Under the pieces are notes generated by a model, which made no database searches, was not told the origin of the DNA, and was given only the letters and a program-made list of their open reading frames with translations. This document shows, in pieces, positions 11,450 to 21,007 of a stretch of 64,000 bases of DNA. Within the stretch, counting starts at the first letter, position 1, and every line of letters starts with the position of its first letter. The stretch is from Steromphala cineraria (taxonomy: Eukaryota > Mollusca > Gastropoda > Trochida > Trochidae): the NCBI GenBank assembly GCA_916613615.1, contig OU744732.1:51792227-51856226 (forward strand). Reading direction: 5' to 3'. Position numbers and translations under genes: made by a program.

Positions 11450-12328
11450 CTATTTCTGGTAGTTGCTCATCAGTATAGCATGTTTAATCTCGTTGACTCT
11501 TTTCATACTTTTCTCTTTTGCTGTTAGCGGCTTCTCCGTCGTGCTTGGACCATCTTCCGGTTTTTTGTCATGCTTTAAGTGGTACTCATAGTTAATGGCT
11601 ATGACGTCAGCTATCATTTTGGCAACCTTTTTCGGGTCCTGTGGGGGTTTTGAGGTGGTGGTAGGAGGGGGAGGGGTGAAGGCTGAGAGAGCCCCGAAAC
11701 CTCCCCCCAGAAATCCCCTCTGTTGCCCCCCGAATCCAGGTCTTCCCCCTCCTAACATCATTCCTGGAAACCCAAACTGGGCTAAGGCCATGGCAAGGGA
11801 CATGGCTGCAAAACATGGAGTATTATGGTAAGGACATTGCCAAAGGTGTTCACTTGAAATGAAGCTAAAAAGATATGATGCTACTTAGTTAAAATGTGTT
11901 TACTATCTAAAGGAAAGTAACATGCTTCGAGAATACTATTTTTTTTTTTTGACGAAACTATTTTAAATCATACTCCTGATAATTACCAGCAAAATGAAAT
12001 CTAGATTGTTCATGAATATAATATCTGTATTAAAGAAAAACAGTTCATAGCAAGATAACATCAATTGCATTTGCGATCAAAATAACTTAAACAAATAGAA
12101 TATCAACATACGCATTTACAAGAAATTATTGACAGCAACGAGGTCAATTTTGGGAATTATTTAGAAAATTCACAATAATAACAGTTCTAAATCACATTAT
12201 GATTATCAAGAAAAAGGAGCATAACCTACTTCTCATCAAAACATAGTAAATAACTAAGAAAATGTCAATGTGACCAACAATTATTTACCAAGGAGAAGAA
12301 GTTGTGTCAATAGAGAAGAAGACGCCAT
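11450..12328 (-). CDS. Secreted Gly-rich / Pro-Thr protein, paralogue of gene A (gene B)
   Basis: Two exons, 131 aa: exon 1 12289-12328 (40 nt, donor G|GTAAAT) and exon 2 11450-11805 (acceptor TGTTTTGCAG). Phase-1 splicing gives the signal peptide MASSSLLTQLLLLAMSLAMA. The mature protein starts near LAQFGFPGMM, followed by a short Gly-rich segment (to about residue 52), TPPPPTTTSKPP (about 57-68) and a charged helical tail containing KKVAKMIADVIAINYEYHLK. Gene A has the same order and matching positions (QFG at 23-25; IA-VI-N motif in the tail), but B is shorter in the Gly-rich part. A TATATAAG box lies at 12364-12371, 36 nt upstream of the ATG. Composition suggests an extracellular structural protein; the family is not recognised. 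Confidence 0.83.
11806..12288 (-). other. Intron of gene B
   Basis: A 483-nt GT-AG intron, AT-rich. No nested feature seen. Confidence 0.75.
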
Positions 12329-12363
12329 TTTCATCTGAATGTTAAACGGACAATCAAGAAGCG

Positions 12364-12371
12364 CTTATATA
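12364..12371 (-). promoter_or_regulatory. TATA box of gene B
   Basis: TATATAAG on the minus strand, 36 nt before the start codon. The 5' UTR must be very short if this box is used. Confidence 0.55.
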
Positions 12372-12536
12372 CAGCTTAAACACTTAGGTGGTACATTTTC
12401 TGCATTCACCGCCCATGCCGCGCCTAACAGAAACTAACAAACGTCGCATACCTAGATACTCAACATTTCATTGAGTTACCGGCATCAAGGGAGGTCACTC
12501 CTGCGGAATTTGATTTTATGTACAAATACAGGTTGG

Positions 12537-12819
12537 AGAAACTGCCAGTCTAAGTAAACCTAGCCTCACTATTATCCGTTACACTGCTATACTGAGTTTA
12601 GAAAGGCTTGGTTGAGAGTCGCGTCAGCCCACGTGACCAAGTTGACCAATCAGAACTGATCTTACCAAGCCACAATAATGTGCCTTCGCACGTATAACGT
12701 TGGAGGGTCATAGGTCGCAGAAAGGTCGGCTGACGCGACCCTCAACCAGACCTTTCTAGCTACGTATAGCAGTGTAACGGATAATAGTGAGGCTAGGTTT
12801 ACTTAGACTGGAGAAACTG
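12537..12819. mobile_element. hAT-like MITE with 48-bp perfect terminal inverted repeats
   Basis: Element 12545-12811 (267 bp) has arms beginning CCAGTCTAAGTAAACCTAGC and ending with the exact reverse complement over about 48 bp; similarity continues less perfectly inward. AGAAACTG is duplicated on both sides (12537-12544 and 12812-12819), an 8-bp target duplication typical of hAT elements. If the tip is placed two bases inward, the duplication could be read as up to 12 bp, so a Mutator-type origin is a weaker alternative. It is noncoding. Confidence 0.8.
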
Positions 12820-13181
12820 CCTGCAATAACTTCGTCTGTGTTGGTAAACTTTGATGCATGCTTTCGAAAATGTTCTTATAGGGACAGTTCTATCGAGGTA
12901 TTTATTGTGGAAACAATATTTAAGTGGATATTTCAGTTTATGCATATAATGCTGTTAGTACATGATTTAAACACACCCAAGTTAAAACATATTTGGGGTA
13001 ATATTTTGTTGACATAAAATTATATATTGGACAGCTTGATAAAGAACAACGCTAGCACACAAGCGATTTTGTTTCCACAAAAATACCCCGAAGATGTCCC
13101 CAGTAAACGCATATACAGACGCTGATTTTGTCATCATTTTGTAACAGAATAATTAACAAAATAACCCTTTTGGGTCATATG
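12820..13181. other. Intergenic, nothing recognised
   Basis: Short AT-rich gap between two transposons. One open frame of about 76 codons begins inside the upstream element and has no coding character. Confidence 0.4.
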
Positions 13182-13556
13182 TTAAAGGGGCAGTAGCACG
13201 TTTTTTGACAATTTTATATTTTGTATTTTTTACTCATTATTGTACGTCAATGCGTAATGTTTTATTTGGATAGTGTCAAAAAATTTATTACGCAAACCAA
13301 TCATCCACAGTCAGAGAACAAAATATAGAGATTCACATACAGTCCATTGGCGGCCATTTTTGTGTGAGCACATTTGAACACCTTTAATTCATTTTGTGTT
13401 AGAAAAGGAAATCGCATGGCTGAACGCTACATCATATATTAAATTTACTACTGGTTCATTTAGTTTAAATACCTTGTCTTTCAATTGGAACCATTTATTT
13501 TCATTTTCCTGACATCACCTTATATTCCCCCTAAAAACGTGCTACTGTCCCTTTAA
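13182..13556. mobile_element. piggyBac-like MITE, copy 2 (TTAA target site)
   Basis: Element 13186-13552 (367 bp) lies between TTAA (13182-13185) and TTAA (13553-13556). It has the same tips and the same interior landmarks as copy 1 (TTGGCGGCCATTTTTGTGTGA, GGAATCGCATGGCT-like block, TTCATTTTCCT). The copies differ by scattered substitutions and a few indels, so both are old. Confidence 0.85.
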
Positions 13557-14774
13557 GGATTCATATCTACACTTCATATGTCATGTACATATATATATAT
13601 ATGCCAGTGGTAATTCTTACATTACCTCAGAAGAGTAATGGGGGTCAAAATGATATATCTTAATTTTACATTTTCAGAAAACTTTAAAAAAAAAAAAATA
13701 AGATGAAACTTTTATCAATGGTATTTACCCATGTTAATTACGTTTTTATATTTTTCAATCGTTTTATATTTAAGTTTGGTAGGGGGATAGGAATTTTCCT
13801 CGCCATCTTCATAAATTTCGGCAAAAGCTGGATTTATAAGTCGAACTTAAGGTAAATCATTTGCACTTCATCTGCACTTGATATTAAAACTTACACTCGG
13901 CAACTGTAGAATGCCTCATAAGCTTTTGGTGTTGATAAGGATGCATACAATGAATTGTGATCTGTGATTATCATTGGTTTGTCACATCAAGTAGATTGAA
14001 ACAAATACAGAACTCCTCTGCCAGATGTATCAACAAAACCTCCGAGTCCAGCCATATCAGTCCAGTCCTCAAGTCTCTCCACTGTCCCCCTCTTACTGAA
14101 CTGGAGACCTTTAACCTTTAACCTTTAAGAAGAAAAAAAACCAAAAACCAACAAAACTTCATCCCCGCTATTCTTCAAACTGGAGTTTCCGCTAATCCAA
14201 TGAAGAACAGCGGCGTACAACAACAGTTGGAATACGCGAGGAATCAGAGGAAGAGTAATGATGTAGGGGGATATATATAAGTGTATAGTACAATACACTG
14301 TAACAACAACTTAATGAAAAGATTAGATATAGTTAAGTGAAAACATTTAAGTCCTCTGCTTGAGAACGACACAAAAATCTGTGTCGAAACGTCTCATACG
14401 ATGAACAAAGAAGTTGTCATCCGTATATCTTCCTCAGCATCATTATGCATTATTAATTTGATAATCAAGCTTGCTTGCATCCATCAACAGAGGTGTACTA
14501 TAACATGTTATGCTTACTAATGAAACCTGTGGAGCCTTCACGTCCAAGCCCAATGAAGTCACACTGTTACCGCTGATATCTCCCGGGGCGCACCTTGACA
14601 TGTACGTCCCTTGTGATATTGGATGAGTTTCGAGAACTCTTTCTTATCTAATTCTCACGTAATTATGATTAAATATGAACACGTGTTATTGGCCCGTGAC
14701 GTCAATATCATTAATAAATGTAATTGTCATGTTTTTATCTTGTATCAACTTTGACAGCTTCGGGGTGAAAGGTC
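13557..14774. other. Intergenic region upstream of gene C
   Basis: No open frame with coding character. There is a small CCTTTAA repeat (about 14107-14130) and an A-rich run at about 13686. The region must hold the promoter of the gene starting at 14775, but no clear TATA box stands out near that ATG. Confidence 0.4.
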
Positions 14775-16158
14775 ATGCATTGTTTGATCTTGTGTATCAT
14801 TCTACTATGTTTAGGTAAGTTATACTTTTCTTAAAAATAGTTTGATCAAACTTGTCTAATTCATTGAAAGAATTATAACCATTTATTCGTATCTAGCGTA
14901 ACATTTTCAACATTTGTCTCAAATGGAGAATTGGCCAACCAATGGGCTCGTAATAGTTTTCATATTTCATATCTACTTGTATTTCATTAAATATCCAAAA
15001 TGGACGTAGAATTGTCAAATAGTTATGTGTCCATCATCAACATTCACGTTTGGTTTAAATGAATTTATTTCGAGGGATTTTACATTAAGTTCCCCCTCTT
15101 AGCCTCAATCTAACGGCACAAATTTGTAACCAAATCCAGTTTTGGTCCTAAAGTAATTCATCACATTTTTCATGGCTTTCATAAACAGTTTTTTTCCTCT
15201 CTTGTCGTCAATCAATCGGCACAACTTTGTAATCAAATTCCAGATAACGGTATCTACTGAAAATCTGTACGCCTAATCGAAATCCATATTACATTATCTA
15301 GCGAACAGTTGTATTCGAAATCTATATCAAAGAATCTAGTGCAATTTGTATTCGAAAAACATATAACAGTATCTAGCACTAATTCTTAATCGAAATAAAT
15401 GCTTGGGTCATAAAATGATTCATTCCGTTTTCATGGTTTTCATTTTCAGCTCCCTCTTTTGGGTTCAACCCATGGGCGCTTATGTCACCTTGGCTACACG
15501 GAGGGGGCCACCAACAACAACAACAGAAGCCGCAACAACAAGGCAAGAAAAACTCGACGAGCACAAGCACTGATAACATCAACAAATGGTTGCCAAAATA
15601 TCTGAATTACATACAGAAGTAAGTTGTCACCAAGACCAATAATTAATAACTATTTAGAAACTACACGGTTTACTTTTTAATATTAAGTCTTTTGAAAACT
15701 GTTCTGTGCCAAATATATGCAGTGTTTGAAATAAGCATCCAAAAATCTGCTTGTTTAAAGGGACGCGCAGTTAGGAAAAACTGTGGGCTCAACTCAAAAA
15801 CTGTCGGCATTCATTATCAGTACTGGTTTGACTTATTAAAAAATAATGATATTCTTGGTATCAGTATGTTTTAAATACACAAGACTGTTATCAGTTTTGA
15901 GTGATAGTTATAAGGGTTTGGCAGGGGAATAAGTCTTACGGCAGGTATTGTTAGAAAGGAACAGCATAAAAAAAAATGACTGCGTCCAACAATAACCATT
16001 AATTTGTTGCTAGGTAGGGCAGCACTTACGCAGAGTAGCGTTGGTATTTGTCTATAGACATCTATCTATCATAAATACTAACTGTTTACAGGAACTTTGG
16101 CGGCGGTGGAGGAGGCGGCGGAGGCGGCGGAGGCGGAGGCGGAGGCGGTGGCAAATAG
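14775..16158 (+). CDS. Small secreted Gln/His-containing protein with poly-Gly tail (gene C)
   Basis: Three exons, 91 aa: 14775-14814 (40 nt), 15450-15618 and 16092-16158. All junctions are strong: TTAG|GTAAGT, CATTTTCAG|CT, AGAA|GTAAGT, TTTACAG|GA. The reading frame stays open across them. The signal peptide is MHCLILCIILLCLA. The mature part has FGFNPWALMSPWLHGGGH, then Gln-rich HQQQQQKPQQQGKK (34-47), STSTST (49-54), a short amphipathic NINKWLPKYLNYIQKNF (56-72), and 18 consecutive Gly (73-90) with a final Lys. AATAAA at 16278-16283 ends the transcript about 120 nt after the stop. It has no known family. Its 40-nt phase-1 first exon matches genes A and B and the array genes, which suggests shared secretory origin or exon shuffling. 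Poly-Gly and Gln/His tracts suggest a structural extracellular role. Confidence 0.8.
14815..15449 (+). other. Intron 1 of gene C, with decayed copies of the exon 2 edge
   Basis: A 635-nt GT-AG intron. It contains two related segments (about 15070-15140 and 15170-15245, sharing ATCGGCAC- and TTTGTAA-CAAATTCCAG-like words and a preceding CCTC or CATGG motif) that resemble the region around the real acceptor at 15430-15470 (TCATGGTTTTCATTTTCAGC). They look like old partial duplications of the exon 2 boundary. Confidence 0.45.
15619..16091 (+). other. Intron 2 of gene C
   Basis: A 473-nt GT-AG intron. Nothing else recognised in it. Confidence 0.7.
16099..16152 (+). repeat. GGC/GGA microsatellite encoding poly-Gly
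   Basis: Eighteen glycine codons (GGC, GGA, GGT) in a row form the tail of gene C. The purine-rich GGCGGA repetition makes length variation between alleles likely. Confidence 0.85.
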
Positions 16159-16277
16159 AAAATGCCCCATGTGATTTTTACACGTCGTTTACGAAACACG
16201 TTAAGGTTAAATCATCATTGCTAAACGAGGCAAGAGATTTTCGTTAATGATGATATTGTATTTTGATTTTTGTAGAA

Positions 16278-16283
16278 AATAAA
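16278..16283 (+). terminator. Polyadenylation signal of gene C
   Basis: AATAAA about 120 nt downstream of the stop at 16158. Confidence 0.65.
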
Positions 16284-17242
16284 GATTATGATTATTATAC
16301 AGAAATTGGATGTTTCCTCGCCGGTACACAGTGTGTCAGCTGAAGGTCTATGCGGAAGTATTGTACGTGCTAATGACTGAAATACCTATCTAATACATCA
16401 GATAATCAGAGCATGTAGACTTTGAGTTCCTTACAAGTCCAAGCACTTGAAGTGTAATTCTAACATGACACGAAAACTAGTTTGAAAATACTGCGTTCTG
16501 ATTGGTTACTCATAAACATTTTGGAGTAATTATTTCGCCGATAATCACCTCTAAATATTTACGACCGCTTCACATTCCTCCGCGCACTAGTATACAATCT
16601 GCACTCAGAGAGTTTCTGTTTACAATAGACATGTTGCTGACGACACTTTAAATTTCAATATCAGAAACTTCTCGACATTTTGAAACACCTACAAATTTTA
16701 ATCGAATAACCAGGTTTTTTGTTCCTGTTTGAAGTGTTTCTTACTGCTTCGTGATGTAAATTAATCACAGTCCACAGATCTAAAAACAAAATCAACGATC
16801 GCAACACCTCTCATACAGCGATTCGTCAAATGAACGGAAGCGACTTTATTCTTTAATCTCGCTAAATGCTGTCACTGCCCCTACCTCTAACTTACAAGTG
16901 ACCACTTTTCCTGTCACAGTCTCCCCAACCATGACACAAAATATAACTTTCTTGGCAGCTGCTTCCACTAGGTTTGAAACAGTTCACCGACACGTAGTGA
17001 ACAACTATTTTCAGAGTAACGTCCCTTGATTTGGTCAGTCCTTGTCGCTCTTGTAGGGGTGATGGGTCGACCCATGTATTTAGGTAATAATTCGTTACTT
17101 TGACGACATTGAAATCTGTTTTCTATTGATAATATGCTCAATAGATTACAGATGAGTCTAACCGGTTTGACCTAATCACATTGCTTTTGCGCAAGTCAAG
17201 ATAGTTCCACCTTTTTTTACTAATTAATCATGTTAGAATGGT
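16284..17242. other. Intergenic, nothing recognised
   Basis: About 960 bp with no coding frame or repeat boundary that I can support. Confidence 0.4.
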
Positions 17243-17390
17243 GATAAATCCATTCTGTTTTTTATTTTGGGGTTGTATGTCGTGCATTCTTTTCCCCTAA
17301 ATAAACATTTCAAACCTCGCAAGCTCGTATATTTAGGGGTAAAGAATGCACGACATACAACCCCAAAATAAAAATCAGAATGGATTTATC
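17243..17390. repeat. Long hairpin (about 61-bp arms, 26-bp loop)
   Basis: The left arm starts GATAAATCCATTCTG and the right arm ends CAGAATGGATTTATC. The arms pair almost perfectly over about 61 bp, including GGGGTTGTATGTCGTGCATT and its complement. The loop is about 26 nt. No target duplication is evident. It may be a folded-back transposon end pair or an inverted duplication; if transcribed it would form a long near-perfect duplex. Confidence 0.85.
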
Positions 17391-17453
17391 CCCTAAATAG
17401 TATGTATTCGCACAGAAAACGTTGGTCGGCTGAAGCTACTTTTCAGTTCACAT

Positions 17454-17754
17454 ACCTGATCCACTCTCTCCCCACAGAGGCAGATTAAGGCATGAAATGT
17501 TGATACAGAATGTTATATTATGCCGAAATCCGTGGGTTCACTGTTATCCTGGCGGAAATGATAACGCTCCTTGCATGCAAAGGGTGGTTCATATCACAAT
17601 GCCTTTGTCATTATTCAGTAGCCAAAATGATGATTTTAGAACAGCGTCGCTGATTGCACAACTAACTTTCTATTTTAAGTCGGCGTAATATAACAGAGGC
17701 TGTATCAACATTTCATGACTTGATCTTCCTCTGTGGGGAGAGAATGACCTGATC
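17454..17754. mobile_element. hAT-like MITE with 8-bp target duplication
   Basis: Element 17462-17746 (285 bp) is flanked by ACCTGATC on both sides (17454-17461 and 17747-17754). Terminal inverted repeats of about 60 bp begin CACTCTCTCCCCACAGAGG and end CCTCTGTGGGGAGAGAATG; they share GGCATGAAATGTTGATACAG-type sequence with a few mismatches. It is noncoding. Eight-base duplication plus CA tips is characteristic of hAT elements. Confidence 0.85.
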
Positions 17755-18137
17755 AGGCGCAAAAGAAATTTTTTTTTGCTTGTTGACGTGCTCAGAATTG
17801 GGTAGATTTAAGCTTATCTAAACCCTAATAGCATCTCCTTACATAAAGCCGTTTCAAATCAAATAATTCAGGAAACATTATCTTAAAGGTTATTGAAAAA
17901 CATGTGAACATTCATCCCTAGCTGACCGACGATGACATGACAATACAATTGACAATAACAGAACGGCCTTCTCAGCTCGTTCCTACGATGTAACAATATT
18001 TCAAATGGGTAATCAAGAAAAAGTAGAAATTCACGTAAGAGTAAATTCGTTTCACGTATTTTCTTAATTGAGTAAAACTAAACATGAAAAAAAGGAAACC
18101 TAGATACGATAAATTACTCCTCATATATATATGTTTT
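17755..18137. other. Intergenic, nothing recognised
   Basis: AT-rich sequence; no frame, repeat tip or regulatory motif that I can support. Confidence 0.4.
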
Positions 18138-18184
18138 ATTGGAACCATTTATTTTCATTTTCCTGACATCACCTTATATTACCC
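18138..18184. repeat. Fragment of the TTAA MITE family
   Basis: ATTGGAACCATTTATTTTCA and the bases after it match the distal part of the element at 13186-13552 almost exactly, ending just before the terminal inverted repeat. This is a truncated third copy. Confidence 0.7.
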
Positions 18185-18379
18185 TATATATACCAACCAG
18201 TTTAGCCATAAGCAATCTGATCACATCCACGTTTTTAAATAGCGTTGAGCGGCGATTATGTATAACGAATGGTACACTAGAGTTATCTGACCCTAGCATT
18301 ATATCAAAAGCTTTTGCCTCCCGCCTTATGATTGGTTAGATGAGCTTATCTCAGAAACATGCGACAGAGGTGGAGAGAG

Positions 18380-19135
18380 AGGATCTTCAGACTGGTTCGG
18401 ACACCGATAGAGACAATATTTTTGCAATTTTTATTGTGCAGTGCTGGGTGTTCGGTTCCGTTTTTATTTTGGTTGATAGATTTGATTGTCTTACTCTCAT
18501 CTGTAAAACATCAGCTTGGATTAAACAGAAGTTGAAATTATCATCATTGAGGAGATATTTAACCAGTGGTGCCCCATTTGGCATGCTTATTATAGACATA
18601 GTCAAGAAAGTGTTGCACCGACCCCCTATCACCCCAAATGTCCCAAGCATGTTCAAGTGGATTAAGATCCAGACTCATTGCAGGCAACGGGATGTTTGTC
18701 AGGGCATTGTTCTTGCTAGAACGATGTCTAGCACTATCGTCCATAATACAGAATACAGGTCTTGTAGCAAGTACTTGTTTGTTGAAATGGGGCATAAAAA
18801 CAGGTTCAAGCACGTGTCAAGTTTCAAAATCAAGTTTGCAGTGAAACGAGAATCACCATCCTTACAATCACAGATCCCCCGCCATTAGTTGCTGTTGGCA
18901 TGATGTTTCTTGGTGTATACGCCTGGACACTTCTAAATCCTAATCTTGTCATTCACAGAGTGCAGAAAGAACTTGCTTTCATCTAAAAAGTAAACCTTCT
19001 TCCATGATCTTAAACTCCACCAAAATGTTGTTCAAACCATGCCAGGCGAAACTGATTTTGTTTTTATTGCGTTTCGATGGCTTGATTACTCTTCTGGACT
19101 TCAATCCAGCGGCTTTGGGCCGATTTCTGACAGTT
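18380..19135 (-). pseudogene. Decayed Tc1/mariner transposase
   Basis: The minus strand carries pieces of a Tc1-type DDE transposase. Near 18680-18560 is LPAMSLDLNPLEHAWDIWG, the DLNPIEHxWD block that carries the last catalytic acidic residue region. Upstream near 18760 is IMDDSARHRSS, matching the DNARPH block. Further upstream, at about 18990-18900, are FSDESKFFLHS-like and RCPGVYTKK-like segments in other frames, and still further a diverged N-terminal part. Several frameshifts and stops separate the blocks, so the gene is dead. It ends immediately before the truncated first array copy at 19148. Confidence 0.8.
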
Positions 19136-19147
19136 TGATGATTGAAT

Positions 19148-19341
19148 AGACGGAGCGGAGGCCATCACGGACATAGGCATGGACACCATGGACATAGACA
19201 TGGCCACCATGGACACAGGCACGGGCATCGTCATGGTCATCACGGGCAAAGACACAGCCATCATGGACATCACGGCACAGACACGGCCATCATGGACATA
19301 GACATGACCACCATGGACACAGGCACTGGCATCGTCATGGT
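19148..19341 (+). pseudogene. Truncated, frameshifted copy 0 of the His-rich gene
   Basis: Begins within the His/Gly coding repeat (CATCACGGACATAGGCATGG) with no promoter, exon 1 or splice acceptor. The His-Gly frame runs until about 19270 and then shifts, so the normal stop is not used; the frame continues into ATAATAAATATTTATAAATC. The downstream spacer (from about 19365 to 20980) is a normal array spacer. Upstream is the Tc1 remnant, so the 5' end was lost at that junction. Confidence 0.85.
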
Positions 19342-20916
19342 CATCACGGTCATAATAAATATTTATAAATCTTCATGAAGTGGTCCTGGATTATATGCAA
19401 ACAAGTTGACAAAAAAACGCATTTAACATTTATGAACCCGCTTTTGAATTTTGTTGTAATATAAAACATTTACACATGTCAATTGAATGACAGCATGTCG
19501 GGTAAAATGACTGGTATAATAGGTAATTTTTCCCAAAGCAAGTAAAGTGTATCAATTTGGTTGATAAGGAAATTACATAAAGTTATTTATAGGCAAAAGT
19601 TGCTTGCCTAAAGAAAGGAATGCATGTAATTCCATTCCTTCAAATAAATTCGTTATAATCATTTTCAAAGGTTGCTACGGATTCACACGACACATTAAGA
19701 GCCCAGTGAAATTGCATATCTTCAACCACATTACAACGCATATATATGTGTGTTTCTCAGCCTTATAAGAAGGTAGCATCAGGTGAATGCAGCCATTGTT
19801 ATGTAATACATGGATATGCATCGAATGTTCAATTGTAAATATTATACATGAGGTATGTATTGAACTGTTCAAGTAAATGAGAATATGATCTAGATATTCA
19901 ATTAACAACCTTGAGCGACACACACACATAAGAAACTTCCATATCATAAAATGTGAAGATAAAACTATGAAATTACAATGCTAATGACTTCTGTTTCCAT
20001 CAATGCTTTATTTCCCCTCACATTCTCAGTAGAATTTGTCTTTGCATGTCAAACTCGTGTCACACTTTCGTAAACATATCCTTTTCAAATTTTAATCAAA
20101 CTTACATGAGCCAAACCTCAGATACAAAAACGCTTAAATGCATATATTCAAAAATTTATGTAAACAATAGTGACTAATTAAACCTTTTCTGAATTGCTAA
20201 GGCTGATAATCAAATTTACAATAAATGAATTCCTTCCAATTTTATCAAAAGGTCTGTTGCAAAAAAAACACCTTTCTGGCATCCAAAAGAAACAAATAAA
20301 TAACAAATAAATCACTATAGATCTACAAAGTCTTTAGCTTGCCAACTTGCAATTTTTCAAAAAAATCATGATGATATAATCACGATTCCAATAGTCGTGA
20401 TTGAAAATAAGGATTGGATAGACCGCCTAAGCACTTCATACACTTCAGATGAAACAAAACGCTCAGATGAAATGAAACTTTTTCTGCTTGTAGACATGCC
20501 ATTAACAACAGGTTACACTCCATACTCAATATAACACCGTTTCTGGTCAAATGCGAAACAGTTTTCAGTCCTCTATACGCATCACTCCTTATAGGTTATA
20601 TTAAGTATAACCTTTTGTCAACAGGGCAATGATCAGTGTAGACGTTTGACTTCGGACACATTAAAACAATTAATTAGTACAGTTCCAATAAAACTCTTTC
20701 CACAATCATGTGAATGCTGGTCGTACAATGCATGAAAGCTTTATTTCATGAGAGATTGTATGTTGCTGGACAGCCAATAAGATGTCACCTCTCAGTGAAT
20801 CCAGTGTAAACCGTGGGTAATCCTCTGACGTGTGATCAGATCAACATGCATGCTGGGATAAACTTGTAATTTCGGAAAGAATATATGAATCCATATACTA
20901 TATGCTGTGAGAAAAA

Positions 20917-20967
20917 GACGTCACAATGATGATTTAGTATTTTTCATTTAATATAACTGTATAAAAG
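20917..20967 (+). promoter_or_regulatory. Core promoter of array gene (copy 1; same offsets in all copies)
   Basis: TATAAAAG starts 48 nt upstream of the first ATG, and a CRE-like GACGTCAC starts 91 nt upstream. Both are retained at the same offset in the 19 intact copies. Further upstream a conserved block includes CTCTGACGTGTGATCAGATC and ATGCATGCTGGGATAAACTT. Copies 9, 10 and 12-14 differ by one base before the box (ATTACTGTATAAAAG instead of ATAACTGTATAAAAG). The distance predicts transcription starting about 20 nt upstream of the ATG. Confidence 0.75.
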
Positions 20968-21007
20968 ACAGCATCATTCTGCCAAATTATTCACTTTCCA
21001 AGAACCA

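Noticed and set aside
11595..11831. Plus-strand frame opposite gene B
   Set aside because: Antisense shadow of the Gly/Pro-rich exon; no start context or domain.
16041..16247. Arg-rich plus-strand frame over the GGC/GGA run
   Set aside because: Shifted reading of the poly-Gly exon of gene C; the spliced Gly frame ends with a proper stop and follows a consensus acceptor.
18340..18888. 182-codon plus-strand frame
   Set aside because: It lies opposite the decayed Tc1 transposase, whose conserved blocks are on the minus strand.
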